Shown here: positions 42,350-52,206 of the stretch, piece by piece
Layout: every line of letters begins with the position of its first letter
How positions within the stretch are numbered: the first letter of the stretch is position 1
Notes under the pieces: model-generated
The model's database searches: none
What the model was told of the DNA's origin: nothing
The model's input: only the letters and a program-made list of their open reading frames with translations
Program-made: the position numbers and the translations under genes
Assembly: GCF_034350045.1 (NCBI RefSeq)
Contig: NZ_CP133781.1
Location: forward strand, 4,326,501-4,390,500
Direction of reading: 5' to 3'
Source of the DNA: Pseudomonas sp. CCI4.2
GTDB lineage: Bacteria; Pseudomonadota; Gammaproteobacteria; Pseudomonadales; Pseudomonadaceae
Length of the DNA stretch: 64,000 nt

Positions 42350-42370
42350 ATGCGGGGTGATTTCGCTAGT

Positions 42371-42440
42371 TCTTTCGCGAATGAATTCGCTCCCATCGGG
42401 ATCACACACCCCCTGTGGGACCGAATTCATTCGCGAAGGC
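42371..42440. repeat. REP pair between pabB and thrH
   Basis: TTCGCGAATGAATTCGCTCC faces GGACCGAATTCATTCGCGAA. It is a different REP class from the GTAGGAGC type. It sits between convergent genes. Confidence 0.82.
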
Positions 42441-42443
42441 GTC

Positions 42444-43061
42444 TTACAGGCTCAACTCGCGATTCGAGGCCTTGATGAATTCCTGCTTCAGGTCTTCAAA
42501 GGTATGCACCGCCGGAAATTGCGGGAATTCGCGAATCACGTTCTGCGGGGCATGGAACAAAATCCCGGCGTCCGCTTCGCCCAGCATCGTGGTGTCGTTG
42601 TACGAATCACCTGCGGCTACTACCCGGTAATACAAGCTCTTGAAGGCCAGTACTGATTGGCGCTTCGGATCCTTCTGACGCAGCTGGTAGCTCACCACTC
42701 GATCCGTCTCGTCGGTGATCAGGCGATGACACAGCAGGGTCGGGAAACCCAATTGACGCATCAACGGCTGCGAAAATTCGTAGAAGGTGTCCGACAGAAT
42801 CACTACCTGAAACCGCTCACGCAGCCAGTTGACGAACTCAATGGCGCCGTCCAATGGTTTCAAGGTTGCAATCACGGCTTGGATATCGGAAAGCTTCAAA
42901 CCGTGTTCATCCAGAATGCGTAGACGCTGTTTCATCAGCACGTCGTAATCGGGAATGTCCCGCGTGGTGGCTCTCAGCGATTCGATACCGGTTTTTTCGG
43001 CGAACGCGATCCAGATTTCCGGGACCAATACACCTTCAAGGTCGAGACAGGCAATTTCCAC
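42444..43061 (-). CDS. thrH: Phosphoserine phosphatase / homoserine phosphotransferase ThrH
   Basis: A 205-residue HAD-family enzyme starting MEIACLDLEGVLVPEIWIAF, with the first catalytic motif DLEGV, the second at LSDTFYEFSQPL and GDSYNDTTML near residue 151. ThrH dephosphorylates phosphoserine and can transfer the phosphate to homoserine. It is divergent from cysH. Confidence 0.94.
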   Translation of the reverse strand: MEIACLDLEGVLVPEIWIAFAEKTGIESLRATTRDIPDYDVLMKQRLRILDEHGLKLSDIQAVIATLKPLDGAIEFVNWLRERFQVVILSDTFYEFSQPLMRQLGFPTLLCHRLITDETDRVVSYQLRQKDPKRQSVLAFKSLYYRVVAAGDSYNDTTMLGEADAGILFHAPQNVIREFPQFPAVHTFEDLKQEFIKASNRELSL

Positions 43062-43238
43062 AGATCACTCCTAGCACTTCAATTAGGCCGCCTCAATGGG
43101 GCGACTTCAAAACTAGCGGCACTCTAACGGCTCATTCACGGCGACGCCAGCCCGTCAAACCGGGAACTGGTGGAAGGTTTTTGTTACTATCGCGCCCATA
43201 CGAGCGCGCCAAGCGCCACCACTACAGGAAGCCGCCTG

Positions 43239-43973
43239 ATGAGCCAACCCTTCGACGTCGCTGCCCTTGCCGCGACTTACGCTAAAAAGTCCGCGCAGGA
43301 TATTTTAAAACTGGCCTTCGAGCATTTCGGTGACGACGTCTGGATCTCATTCAGCGGTGCCGAAGATGTGGTGCTGGTGGACATGGCTTGGAAGCTGAAC
43401 AAGAACGTCAAAGTTTTTAGCCTCGACACCGGTCGCCTGCACCCGGAAACCTACCGTTTTATCGAGCAGACCCGCGAGCACTACAAGATCGACATCGAGC
43501 TGATGACCCCGGAGCGGACTGTTCTGGAACCATTTGTCAAAGAGAAAGGCTTGTTCAGCTTCTATAAAGATGGCCATGGCGAATGCTGCGGTATCCGCAA
43601 GATCGAACCGCTGCGTCGCAAGCTGTCCGGGGTCAGTGCCTGGGCCACCGGCCAACGTCGGGATCAGAGCCCGAGCACTCGCAGTGAAGTAGCGGTCATG
43701 GAAATCGACAGTGCGTTTTCGACGCCGGAGCGCCCGCTGTATAAATTCAACCCGCTGGCGCAAATGACCAGTGAAGAGATCTGGGGTTACATCCGCATGC
43801 TGGAGCTGCCGTACAACACCCTGCATGAACGCGGCTTTATCAGCATCGGCTGCGAACCCTGCACCCGCCCGGTACTACCGAACCAGCATGAGCGCGAAGG
43901 CCGCTGGTGGTGGGAAGAAGCCACGCAAAAAGAATGCGGCCTGCATTCCGGGAACTTGATCGCGAAGGTGTAA
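43239..43973 (+). CDS. cysH: Assimilatory adenylyl-sulfate/PAPS reductase CysH
   Basis: A 244-residue reductase starting [20 protein letters not shown]. It has the P-loop-like [14 protein letters not shown] near 36. It also has cysteine pairs (GECCGIRK near 113 and [12 protein letters not shown] near 205), which mark the [4Fe-4S] APS-reductase type. It reduces activated sulfate to sulfite with thioredoxin. The ATG at 43239 follows AGGAAG. cysB, its likely activator, is nearby. Confidence 0.94.
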   Translation: MSQPFDVAALAATYAKKSAQDILKLAFEHFGDDVWISFSGAEDVVLVDMAWKLNKNVKVFSLDTGRLHPETYRFIEQTREHYKIDIELMTPERTVLEPFVKEKGLFSFYKDGHGECCGIRKIEPLRRKLSGVSAWATGQRRDQSPSTRSEVAVMEIDSAFSTPERPLYKFNPLAQMTSEEIWGYIRMLELPYNTLHERGFISIGCEPCTRPVLPNQHEREGRWWWEEATQKECGLHSGNLIAKV

Positions 43974-43983
43974 CACGCATAAC

Positions 43984-44064
43984 CTGTGGGAGCAGGCTTG
44001 CCTGCGAAGGGCTTGACTCGGTTGAGCCTGATCCACCGCCTTCGTCGGCAAGCCGACTCCCACA
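43984..44064. repeat. REP pair between cysH and cysB
   Basis: CTGTGGGAGCAGGCTTGCCTG faces CGGCAAGCCGACTCCCACAA across about 40 bases. It lies between convergent genes. Confidence 0.82.
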
Positions 44065-44092
44065 AGTTTATGAAGGGCTCACACTGACCTGA

Positions 44093-45076
<984 letters not shown>

Positions 45077-45191
45077 TCAAAGCAGTAGACGCCACGATTA
45101 TCAGCGACGGTATATAACTATATTAATGGTCGGAGGAATAAAGCTAGAACTTTTTCATCATTTTTAAATAGCACGTCTAGAGGATTAGCGG

Positions 45192-45683
45192 TCAACGTAA
45201 ACGGTGCTGCAGCATGGGAACCATGTACACCGGCACCTCTGACAGTTGCAGAACCTTCGCGGCCGTACGCCCCAAAGGGGTATCGCCTGCTGTGCCGTGA
45301 CTGTGACTGCCGACAATCAACAGATCCACTGCCAGCTTCTGCGCCTGTTCGAGTATCACGTTCGATGGGTCCCCCTGAATGACCTGAACCGTACGAATCA
45401 ACGCCAAATCCTGATGCCCCTCCCCCAACTCGTCCCGAAAACCATCCAGCACACGCTGCTCGATACCCTCCATCACGGTGTTCAAGCCCTGGCTGTGCAA
45501 TTCCTTCAAGGCCGCTTCATCAAGATAGCTCTGCAACACCGACTCCGCGAACAATCCCATGGGCTCGACGACGTGAATGACATACAACTCAGCGTTAAAT
45601 GTTCTAGCCAGCGCCAGGGCATGCTGCAACACATAGGGGGCATAAAGACCGAGGTCAGTGGCATAGAGCATGGAGCGAATCAT
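45192..45683 (-). CDS. Universal stress protein (UspA family)
   Basis: A 163-residue UspA-fold protein starting MIRSMLYATDLGLYAPYVLQ. It has the ATP-binding end GSHSHGTAGDTPLGRTA near residue 126. Such proteins support survival of stress and anaerobiosis. It is a single gene with its own promoter region. Confidence 0.9.
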   Translation of the reverse strand: MIRSMLYATDLGLYAPYVLQHALALARTFNAELYVIHVVEPMGLFAESVLQSYLDEAALKELHSQGLNTVMEGIEQRVLDGFRDELGEGHQDLALIRTVQVIQGDPSNVILEQAQKLAVDLLIVGSHSHGTAGDTPLGRTAAKVLQLSEVPVYMVPMLQHRLR

Positions 45684-45777
45684 ATGACCTCCTCGACTGC
45701 CAATATGGCGGAGATTGACTCAGCTTAGCAGCGTGTTGGCGACTGCGACGGCTGGCACCACACGAGGCGGCCGAGGT

Positions 45778-46683
45778 TCAAATTTTTAGTTCGTTACTGA
45801 TCCCGTGGGGTACATGGCCGGTCGCCACAACCTCCCGCGCCTTTTCACAATGTCCTGGTTGATCATCGAAAAAAACGTCCGCCGCGAATGCCTCCAGAAA
45901 CGCTGATTTCTCCAGGCCACCGAGGAACAAAGACTCATCCAGCCGAATGTCCCACTCGCGCAAGGTGCGAATCACCCGCTCATGGGCCGGCGCCGAGCGC
46001 GCTGTCACCAGCGCTGTGCGGATGGGGCATGCGTCCTCAGGGAATTCGCGCTGCAACAGATTGAGTGCCGCCAGGAAAGGTTTGAATGGCCCACCGCCTA
46101 ACGGCTCACGTGCGGACTCACGCTCGCTCGCCTGAAACGCTTCCAGTCCGCCTGATTGATACACCCGCTCAGACTCGTCGGAAAACAACACGGCATCGCC
46201 GTCAAATGCGATACGCAACTCAGCACTCGCGGCACGCCCTGAACCCCCGGACAAAATGGTCGCGGCGGCAAAACCCGCTTCCAGCGCGCTGCGCACATCA
46301 TCGGGGTGGGTCGAGAGGAACAGGTGACAGCCGAACGCGGCCAAATAGGGATAAGGGCTACGTCCGCCAACGAAGGCTGCCCGGGTGATATCCAGCCCGT
46401 AATATTGAATCGAGTTGAATACCCGCAAGCCGGTATCAGCGCTGTTGCGCGATACAAGGATCACCTCGACCCGGGCTTTATCCAACTGCGCATTGAGGCT
46501 CAACAGTTTTTCCACCAGCAGGTAAGCGTCACCCTGTTCAAGGATCTCTTCTTCGTGTTCGATCTGGTATTGCCGATAGGCTTCCACCCCGTCGGCCACA
46601 TACACCGCATGGCTCTCGCGCAGGTCAAACAATGCCCGTGAAGAAATGGCCAATACCAATTTATTGCTTAGCCCGGTCGTCAT
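45778..46683 (-). CDS. 5'-nucleotidase
   Basis: A 301-residue protein starting MTTGLSNKLVLAISSRALFD, of the cytosolic 5'-nucleotidase family. It includes VEVILVSRNSADTGLRVFNS near 78, FDGDAVLFSDESERVYQSGG near 162 and FFDDQPGHCEKAREVV at the end. The HAD-type DGDAV supplies the nucleophile. The ATG at 46683 follows a GGGGG site. It lies 17 bases behind the ketopantoate reductase family gene. Confidence 0.88.
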   Translation of the reverse strand: MTTGLSNKLVLAISSRALFDLRESHAVYVADGVEAYRQYQIEHEEEILEQGDAYLLVEKLLSLNAQLDKARVEVILVSRNSADTGLRVFNSIQYYGLDITRAAFVGGRSPYPYLAAFGCHLFLSTHPDDVRSALEAGFAAATILSGGSGRAASAELRIAFDGDAVLFSDESERVYQSGGLEAFQASERESAREPLGGGPFKPFLAALNLLQREFPEDACPIRTALVTARSAPAHERVIRTLREWDIRLDESLFLGGLEKSAFLEAFAADVFFDDQPGHCEKAREVVATGHVPHGISNELKI

Positions 46684-46700
46684 GTCGCCCCCTGGCTGAT

Positions 46701-47657
46701 TCAACCGTTATGCGCGTCAATAAAAGCCAGCGCCTGATACAGCGCCCGAATTTTTGGCATATCGTGTCCAGCGGTCAGCGCCGCCTGAAGTGGCTTCGCG
46801 TAAATTGACGCCAGCTCCAGTGGTCGTTTTTCCTGGTAATCGAAGTACATGCTCGGCCAGTAATCGGGCATTTTCTCAGTCGCGGCGAACAATTGCTCGG
46901 CATAACCTTCAGGCATAACGTGCCCGCACGCCGAAGCGCCTTGCATAACCTCTTTCATCAATGCTTGAACCAGATCGCGGCTGTTTGTGTCGTCCATCAG
47001 CGGTGCGGTACTGGCCTTGAGTAACACCGACAAGCCGTTATACGGAATATTCCAGACCAGCTTTTGCCAGCGCGCCTGATGCACGTTGGCCATCGTCCGT
47101 GATTCCAACCCAGCCTGGCGAAACAGTTCGGCGCCCTCCTCGGCGATCGCTTGCCCGGCAGCCGTATCCGAAGCCGAACCGCTGTGATAACCCAACGTGA
47201 CCGCACCGAACGCCTGATGCGTGACAACCCCTGGGGCTGTGCGATGAACGCAGATGAAACACAAGCCGCCAAGCAAATGCAGCGACTCAGGCAGCAGCGC
47301 ACGCAAGCTGTCCTCGACATCCAGACCATTTTGCAGCAGTAACACCTTGGCCCCAGGCGCCGCTGCCTGGGCGATGAGAGGAGCTAGACCAGCATTGTCG
47401 GTGGTTTTAGTGCTCACCAGCAGCCAATCGCAAGGTGGCATATCCGCAGCCGACGAATACGCCTGGACCGGGTTCAGCGTCATAACACCGTACTCGGCGC
47501 TGTTGATCGTCAGACCCTTTTCCGACACCACGGCAAACTCACTGCGTAGGAGAAAATGCACATCAAAACCGGCGCGAGCCAGCATCACGCCGTAGAAACC
47601 ACCAATGGCGCCGGTGCCAATGATGCCAATCCTGGGTTTTTTCGTTTCAGTCGTCAT
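46701..47657 (-). CDS. Putative 2-dehydropantoate 2-reductase (ApbA/PanE family)
   Basis: A 318-residue protein starting MTTETKKPRIGIIGTGAIGG, with the NADPH motif GTGAIGGFYGVMLARAGFDV. The C-terminal ketopantoate reductase domain has a conserved Lys in RWQKLVWNIPYNGL near 190. The ATG at 47657 follows AGGAG by five bases. It may reduce ketopantoate for CoA synthesis, but several paralogues in Pseudomonas act on other substrates. It forms an operon with the 5'-nucleotidase. Confidence 0.85.
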   Translation of the reverse strand: MTTETKKPRIGIIGTGAIGGFYGVMLARAGFDVHFLLRSEFAVVSEKGLTINSAEYGVMTLNPVQAYSSAADMPPCDWLLVSTKTTDNAGLAPLIAQAAAPGAKVLLLQNGLDVEDSLRALLPESLHLLGGLCFICVHRTAPGVVTHQAFGAVTLGYHSGSASDTAAGQAIAEEGAELFRQAGLESRTMANVHQARWQKLVWNIPYNGLSVLLKASTAPLMDDTNSRDLVQALMKEVMQGASACGHVMPEGYAEQLFAATEKMPDYWPSMYFDYQEKRPLELASIYAKPLQAALTAGHDMPKIRALYQALAFIDAHNG

Positions 47658-47668
47658 GCGCACTCCTG

Positions 47669-48004
47669 TTAGGGCAATTCATCGGAATTCAGGCTCAATG
47701 CCTGCTTAATACCCGCGCTCAGCTCGGTCACGGTGAGTCGTGAATGCAGCGCGCCATAAAATTCGCCGTCACGGACCACAAACATCGCTGGCAAACCAGA
47801 CACCTGATAACGCTGCACCGCGCCACCGTTGTCGCCTGCATCGATCCAGCATAAACGGTCTACGGGCAGCTCGAAGGCCGGCAACTCACGCCGCGCCCAA
47901 CGGCAACTTGCACAGCCTGCCCCAGTAAAAATCAGCAGCGAAACGCCTGGCAGCTCAAGCAAACGATGGTCTATGTCGAAATCTGTCAGTTCCAATGGGC
48001 TCAC
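47669..48004 (-). CDS. Thioredoxin-family protein (GTG start)
   Basis: A 111-residue thioredoxin-fold protein with CASC in GAGCASCRWARRELP. It ends just before the ketopantoate reductase family gene. The frame extends to 48244, but the extension runs through a REP pair. I therefore take the GTG at 48004, which has AGGA about nine bases upstream and gives a normal thioredoxin length. The redox partner is unknown. Confidence 0.75.
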   Translation of the reverse strand: MSPLELTDFDIDHRLLELPGVSLLIFTGAGCASCRWARRELPAFELPVDRLCWIDAGDNGGAVQRYQVSGLPAMFVVRDGEFYGALHSRLTVTELSAGIKQALSLNSDELP

Positions 48005-48075
48005 ACAGCGGGTCCTGAAGTTGGGTTGCACACTATCCGTCTTCGTTGCCTCATTTGTAAAATCTTGCCCGAGTT

Positions 48076-48155
48076 CTGTAGATACCGTCTTGTTGGCGAA
48101 GCGGTTTACCTGGCACCCCGCTGAGAAAGCTTCGCCAACAAGTTGCCGCCTACAG
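48076..48155. repeat. REP pair upstream of the thioredoxin-like gene
   Basis: GTCTTGTTGGCGAAGCGG faces GCTTCGCCAACAAGTTGCCG with CTGTAG/CTACAG ends. It argues against the longer reading frame of the thioredoxin-like gene. Confidence 0.78.
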
Positions 48156-48313
48156 GTGAAAGGCCGCCTGCACACGGCATAAAACCCGCGTTTACCCATT
48201 GTCGAACAACCGGGTAACGCGCTAAGGTTCCTCCCCCGTCGCACTCAATCATGCTTGGCTCCGCCGCACGGGAATCGTTGGGGGCCAGCACCCGTGACCT
48301 GATGAGTAACACG

Positions 48314-49390
48314 ATGGCTGATTTACCGATTGACGACCTCAACGTTTCCTCCAACGAGACTCTGATCACGCCGGATCAGCTCAAGCGCGAAATCCCGTTC
48401 ACTGCCGCAGCCCTGCACACAGTGACCAAAGGCCGCGAAGTGATCCGCAACATCCTTGACGGCAAGGATCACCGCTTGTTCGTGGTGATCGGTCCCTGCT
48501 CGATCCATGACATCAAAGCCGCTCACGATTACGCCAATCGCCTTAAAGCCTTGGCTGCCGAAGTCTCCGACACCTTGTACCTGGTGATGCGTGTGTACTT
48601 TGAGAAGCCGCGCACGACTGTTGGCTGGAAAGGCTTGATCAACGACCCTTACCTTGATGACTCGTTCAAGATCGAAGATGGCTTGCACATCGGCCGTCAG
48701 CTATTGCTTGATCTGGCGGAGATGGGCCTGCCAACCGCCACTGAAGCCCTCGACCCGATCTCTCCCCAGTATTTGCAGGACCTGATCAGTTGGTCGGCCA
48801 TTGGTGCGCGCACCACTGAATCGCAAACCCACCGCGAAATGGCTTCCGGCCTGTCTTCCGCTGTTGGCTTCAAAAACGGCACTGACGGTGGCTTGACCGT
48901 TGCGATCAACGCCTTGCAGTCAGTTTCCAGCCCCCATCGTTTCCTCGGCATCAACCAGGAAGGTGGCGTGTCCATCGTCACCACCAAAGGCAATGCCTAC
49001 GGTCACGTGGTGTTGCGCGGTGGCAACGGCAAACCGAATTACGACTCGGTCAGTGTCGCGCTGTGCGAGCAGGCGCTGAACAAAGCGGGTATTCGTCCAA
49101 ACATCATGGTCGACGCCAGCCACGCCAACTCCAACAAAGACCCGGCGCTGCAACCGCTGGTCATTGAGAACGTCGCCAACCAGATCCTCGAAGGCAATCA
49201 GTCAATCATCGGCTTGATGGTTGAGAGCCACATCAATTGGGGCGCTCAGTCGATCCCCAAGGACCTGGCAGAACTGCAATACGGCGTGTCGATTACCGAT
49301 GCCTGCATTGACTGGCAAAGCACCGAGAAAACCCTGCGCAGCATGCACGCGAAACTCAAGGACGTCCTGCCCAAGCGTCAACGCGGCTGA
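48314..49390 (+). CDS. aroF: 3-Deoxy-7-phosphoheptulonate synthase (class I DAHP synthase)
   Basis: A 358-residue enzyme starting MADLPIDDLNVSSNETLITP. It condenses PEP with erythrose 4-phosphate, the first shikimate step. Motifs include VIGPCSIHD near 60, KPRTTVGWKGLINDP near 96 and DASHANSNKDP near 270. The ATG at 48314 is chosen for its family N-terminus; an in-frame ATG at 48302 is an alternative and has no better ribosome site. Its feedback class (Phe, Tyr or Trp) cannot be read off safely. A strong terminator follows. Confidence 0.92.
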   Translation: MADLPIDDLNVSSNETLITPDQLKREIPFTAAALHTVTKGREVIRNILDGKDHRLFVVIGPCSIHDIKAAHDYANRLKALAAEVSDTLYLVMRVYFEKPRTTVGWKGLINDPYLDDSFKIEDGLHIGRQLLLDLAEMGLPTATEALDPISPQYLQDLISWSAIGARTTESQTHREMASGLSSAVGFKNGTDGGLTVAINALQSVSSPHRFLGINQEGGVSIVTTKGNAYGHVVLRGGNGKPNYDSVSVALCEQALNKAGIRPNIMVDASHANSNKDPALQPLVIENVANQILEGNQSIIGLMVESHINWGAQSIPKDLAELQYGVSITDACIDWQSTEKTLRSMHAKLKDVLPKRQRG

Positions 49391-49421
49391 TCCCTGCGCG
49401 TGTACTGACCGCCCACACAAG

Positions 49422-49448
49422 AACGCCGAGCATATGCTCGGCGTTTTT
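49422..49448 (+). terminator. Terminator of the DAHP synthase gene
   Basis: AACGCCGAGCATATGCTCGGCGTT is a perfect palindrome followed by T5, 32 bases after the stop. Confidence 0.93.
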
Positions 49449-49481
49449 CGTTGTAGCGTCAGTACTTGCCTCGACAGCCGA

Positions 49482-49763
49482 TCAGATCTTAGCCATGTGG
49501 CGCTGATGGCGTTCCATGTAGCGCTCGACATAGGAACACGAAGGAATCACCGTATAACCCATGCTGTCTGCGTACGCGAGCGCTTGCTCGGTTAACGCAG
49601 CAGCGATACCCCGACCTCTAAGCGCATTGGGCACGAAGGTTCGATAGATATCGAGGGTCTGCTTACCCAAGTCCATGTAGGTCAGGTACGCACGATGACC
49701 GTCCACGTTGGTCTCGAATTGATGACCGGCCTGGTCATGGTGGATGGACAACGCCTCGCTCAT
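49482..49763 (-). CDS. GNAT-family (YjdJ-like) N-acetyltransferase
   Basis: A 93-residue mini-GNAT protein with the acetyl-CoA segment ALRGRGIAAALTEQAL near 47 and VIPSCSYVERYMERH near the end. This short type (DUF1794/YjdJ-like) is common in bacteria. The start at 49763 follows AGGAG. The substrate is unknown. Confidence 0.85.
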   Translation of the reverse strand: MSEALSIHHDQAGHQFETNVDGHRAYLTYMDLGKQTLDIYRTFVPNALRGRGIAAALTEQALAYADSMGYTVIPSCSYVERYMERHQRHMAKI

Positions 49764-50404
49764 CACTACTCCTCGCGGGTCTTGAAATTAGACCTCTACC
49801 TTACCGATGTTTTTCCGGCGAAGGAACCTCTACGCCACCCGTGCCAATTTGGACACCGAAATCAGACTGGCTGTTGACCAACACGAGCACCTCCAAATAG
49901 TAGGCGTCATTCCTGTGTTTGCTCAAGCAGCTTGCAAAAAGGCCGACAAAAAGACCGGATCCACACTGCAATTGTCACAATCACACGGGGCGATGCTGAC
50001 ACTCCTTCGGCCCATTGCCGGATGCTGAGTTTGAGACGAGTCCGCCCTGAAAAAGTCACCTCTTATTGTGCGCAAAGAGGCAGATGTATGACGGACTCGA
50101 GACAATCAGCAATCGTTAGTCTCAATAGACTCGACAATTAGCCAGCTATCCTTTTTAATCGTCGGCAGAGGGCGTGTTTGAGCCTCGGTCCGCGCAAGAA
50201 CAGGGGCCGAAAGTTGTCGTGATGAGCGCGAATAATTTTGCACAAGAAACGCGAGAAGTTAGACGATAGTTTCAATCCTGAGAAATTTGTCCGCTTCTTG
50301 CGCTTCCTCAGTTTACTTACTACAAACAATGGGTAGTATGTACGCCGGTCATTTTCTCACTTTCGAGAGATGACTATTTTTAGAAAGTCCTTAAGGGGAA
50401 CACG
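49764..50404. other. 640-base gap before oprI
   Basis: No gene is recognised. The region holds a nested inverted repeat at 50037-50099 (outer stem CGAGTCCG/CGGACTCG, inner stem CCTCTT/AAGAGG), and the probable oprI promoter near 50312-50339. Short ORFs here lack family features or good start sites. Confidence 0.5.
50312..50339 (+). promoter_or_regulatory. Predicted sigma-70 promoter of oprI
   Basis: -35 TTTACT (50312-50317) and -10 TAGTAT (50334-50339) with a 16-base spacer, about 65 bases before the oprI ATG. This is a weak consensus match, but it is placed suitably for a highly expressed lipoprotein gene. Confidence 0.45.
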
Positions 50405-50656
50405 ATGAACAACGTTCTGAAATTCTCTGCTCTGGCTCTGGCAGCAGTATTGGCCACCGGTTGCAGCAGCGTATCCAAAGAAACCGAAGCTCGTCTGACT
50501 GCTACTGAAGACGCAGCAGCTCGTTCGCAAGCACGTGCTGATGAAGCCTATCGCAAGGCTGACGAAGCTATGGCTGCTGCTCAAAAAGCTCAGCAAACTG
50601 CTGACGAAGCCAACGAACGCGCTCTGCGTATGTTGGACAAGGCTAGCCGCAAGTAA
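50405..50656 (+). CDS. oprI: Outer membrane lipoprotein OprI
   Basis: An 83-residue lipoprotein starting [20 protein letters not shown], with the lipobox (LATGC, Cys at 20). A heptad-repeat helix rich in Ala follows, ending DKASRK. OprI is the Lpp homologue that trimerises and joins outer membrane and peptidoglycan through the terminal Lys. AAGGGGA lies seven bases before the ATG. The gene has two hairpins at its end, and codon use is that of an abundant protein. Confidence 0.96.
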   Translation: MNNVLKFSALALAAVLATGCSSVSKETEARLTATEDAAARSQARADEAYRKADEAMAAAQKAQQTADEANERALRMLDKASRK

Positions 50657-50708
50657 TAATCTCCGCTGAGATTATTAATAAGCCGATCCAGTTTTGGATC
50701 GGCTTTTT
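50654..50708 (+). terminator. Double hairpin terminator of oprI
   Basis: The first stem (50654-50663 with 50668-50677, 10 perfect bp, loop CGCT) begins at the TAA stop codon. The second, AAGCCGATCCA/TGGATCGGCTT (50680-50690 with 50695-50705), is followed by T5. The first hairpin may protect the mRNA from 3' decay. Confidence 0.92.
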
Positions 50709-50730
50709 AATGCCTGGACACCGGACACTA

Positions 50731-50781
50731 AAAAGCCCGCCCGCTCAACCTTGAGATTCAAGGCCGTGCGGGCAGGCTTTT
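50731..50781 (-). terminator. Terminator of the L,D-transpeptidase gene
   Basis: On the reverse strand AAAAGCCTGCCCGCACGG pairs with a near-complementary arm ending in T4, with one mismatch. It lies 10 bases after the gene's stop at 50792. Confidence 0.8.
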
Positions 50782-50791
50782 AATGGGTCCG

Positions 50792-51757
50792 TTATTGCGC
50801 GGTGGTGGGGGCGCTTGAGATTGTTGCGCCGCCTCCTGGCACCGCAATTTGAACAGGCATGCCGTTTTCAGCAGCGACCACGTCCCGAACCACATCCCAA
50901 TTCATCTGCAGGTTGGCCGCAAGGTCTTCACGCTTAAGTAACGCGTTGATCACTGCGGTGTGTTTGTCATCTGCTGAAGGATTGCCGTTTCCGTCGAGCG
51001 GAGCGTGCGCCTCAAGGTACACCTTGCCAGCGCTGACACCGAATTTGTAGGGCTCGCTCATGATCCGCACAGGCGTCCCGATCGGCACGATACCGGCTAG
51101 TTCCAACACGTTGTTGTTGTACATGCGGAAGCAGCCGTGGCTGGTGCGCATGCCAATACCAAATTTCTTGTTCGACCCGTGGATCAGATAACCGGGCAAA
51201 CCAAGGCCGAACTTGAACGGCCCTAATGGGTTGTCCGGACCAGCCGGTACCACGTTAGGCAGCGGGTCATCGTCAGCCAAATGTTCAGCTTTTACTGAAG
51301 CCGGCGGGGTCCATGTCGGGTTCGGTGTTTTAGCGGTGATCTTGGTGATCGCCACCGGCGAACCCCAGCCCTCGCGGCCGATACCAAGCGGGTAGGTATC
51401 AACGACGTTTTTGCCTTTCGGGTAGTAATAAAGCCGGTACTCCGCCAAGTTGATCACGATCCCTTCCCGAGGACCGGGTGGCAGAACGAAGCGGGTCGGC
51501 AACACGATCTGCGTGCCCGCACCCGGCAACCATGGATCAACGCCAGGGTTGGCCGCGATCATTTCCAGATAACCCAAATCGTATTGAGTTCCAAGGTCGG
51601 CAAACGTGTCTTCGTATTTGGCGGTGATGGTTTGTACTTGACCCACGATGTCTTCGCCAGCTGTTGGCAGCGGGAACTCTAGTGCGGCAACAGGACCCGC
51701 CGCACAAAGCGCAGCAAGCGAAAAACAGCGGGCGACCACGGGAATGCGCGACAACAT
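50792..51757 (-). CDS. L,D-transpeptidase (ErfK/YbiS/YcfS/YnhG family)
   Basis: A 321-residue exported enzyme. Residues 1 to about 24 form a signal peptide (MLSRIPVVARCFSLAALCAA). A LysM-like segment follows (residues about 30-75), then a YkuD catalytic domain with HGSNKKFG and the active-site SHGCFRMYN motif near residue 212. It makes 3-3 cross-links or attaches lipoprotein to peptidoglycan. Its position next to oprI suggests attachment of OprI, which ends in Lys; this is inference. The ATG at 51757 follows AAGGA. Confidence 0.92.
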   Translation of the reverse strand: MLSRIPVVARCFSLAALCAAGPVAALEFPLPTAGEDIVGQVQTITAKYEDTFADLGTQYDLGYLEMIAANPGVDPWLPGAGTQIVLPTRFVLPPGPREGIVINLAEYRLYYYPKGKNVVDTYPLGIGREGWGSPVAITKITAKTPNPTWTPPASVKAEHLADDDPLPNVVPAGPDNPLGPFKFGLGLPGYLIHGSNKKFGIGMRTSHGCFRMYNNNVLELAGIVPIGTPVRIMSEPYKFGVSAGKVYLEAHAPLDGNGNPSADDKHTAVINALLKREDLAANLQMNWDVVRDVVAAENGMPVQIAVPGGGATISSAPTTAQ

Positions 51758-51857
51758 CCGGAAAATCCTTGGTGTATGCGACGGGAAAAGTAGCGCAATT
51801 GTACACCGCTGCCCTTGGAATCGGGAGTTGCCTAACGATTTACTCGGGATGACCGAT

Positions 51858-52151
51858 TTACTGGCTGAAACGCAGCTCCGGCCAAATCGGCCGGGTGCCA
51901 CGTTTCTGTGCTTCAAGAATCGCTCGACACAGAGAACACAAGCGCTCGTCACGCAACCTCACTCGATTAACCCCCAACCATCGCGGCTGAGCAGGCAGCA
52001 AGGTGCCGCACAACGTTCGGTCGATAGTGCCGCCTAATTCCAGCTGTCGCGCGACCAGGTGCACTCGCACCTCCTGACAGGCGAACAGGTCAAGCTGGTC
52101 ATCAGGTTCGATGAGTTGGTATGCAAATAAAGACCAGGCGGGACGCGGCAT
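51858..52151 (-). CDS. Conserved hypothetical protein with CxxC motif
   Basis: A 97-residue protein starting MPRPAWSLFAYQLIEPDDQL. It has Cys residues at CQEV and a CSLC pair near the C-terminus that could bind metal. I recognise no family. It is conserved here between the L,D-transpeptidase and tesA in Pseudomonas, to my memory. The ATG at 52151 is preferred over four codons upstream. Confidence 0.7.
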   Translation of the reverse strand: MPRPAWSLFAYQLIEPDDQLDLFACQEVRVHLVARQLELGGTIDRTLCGTLLPAQPRWLGVNRVRLRDERLCSLCRAILEAQKRGTRPIWPELRFSQ

Positions 52152-52206
52152 CGGGGGCTCCAAATCGGGGCGACACCTTAGCCCAAACCCTGCGGTTAGA
52201 ACAGCG

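Noticed and set aside
48005-48244. N-terminal extension of the thioredoxin-like protein
   Set aside because: It passes through a REP pair and adds 80 residues without thioredoxin similarity.
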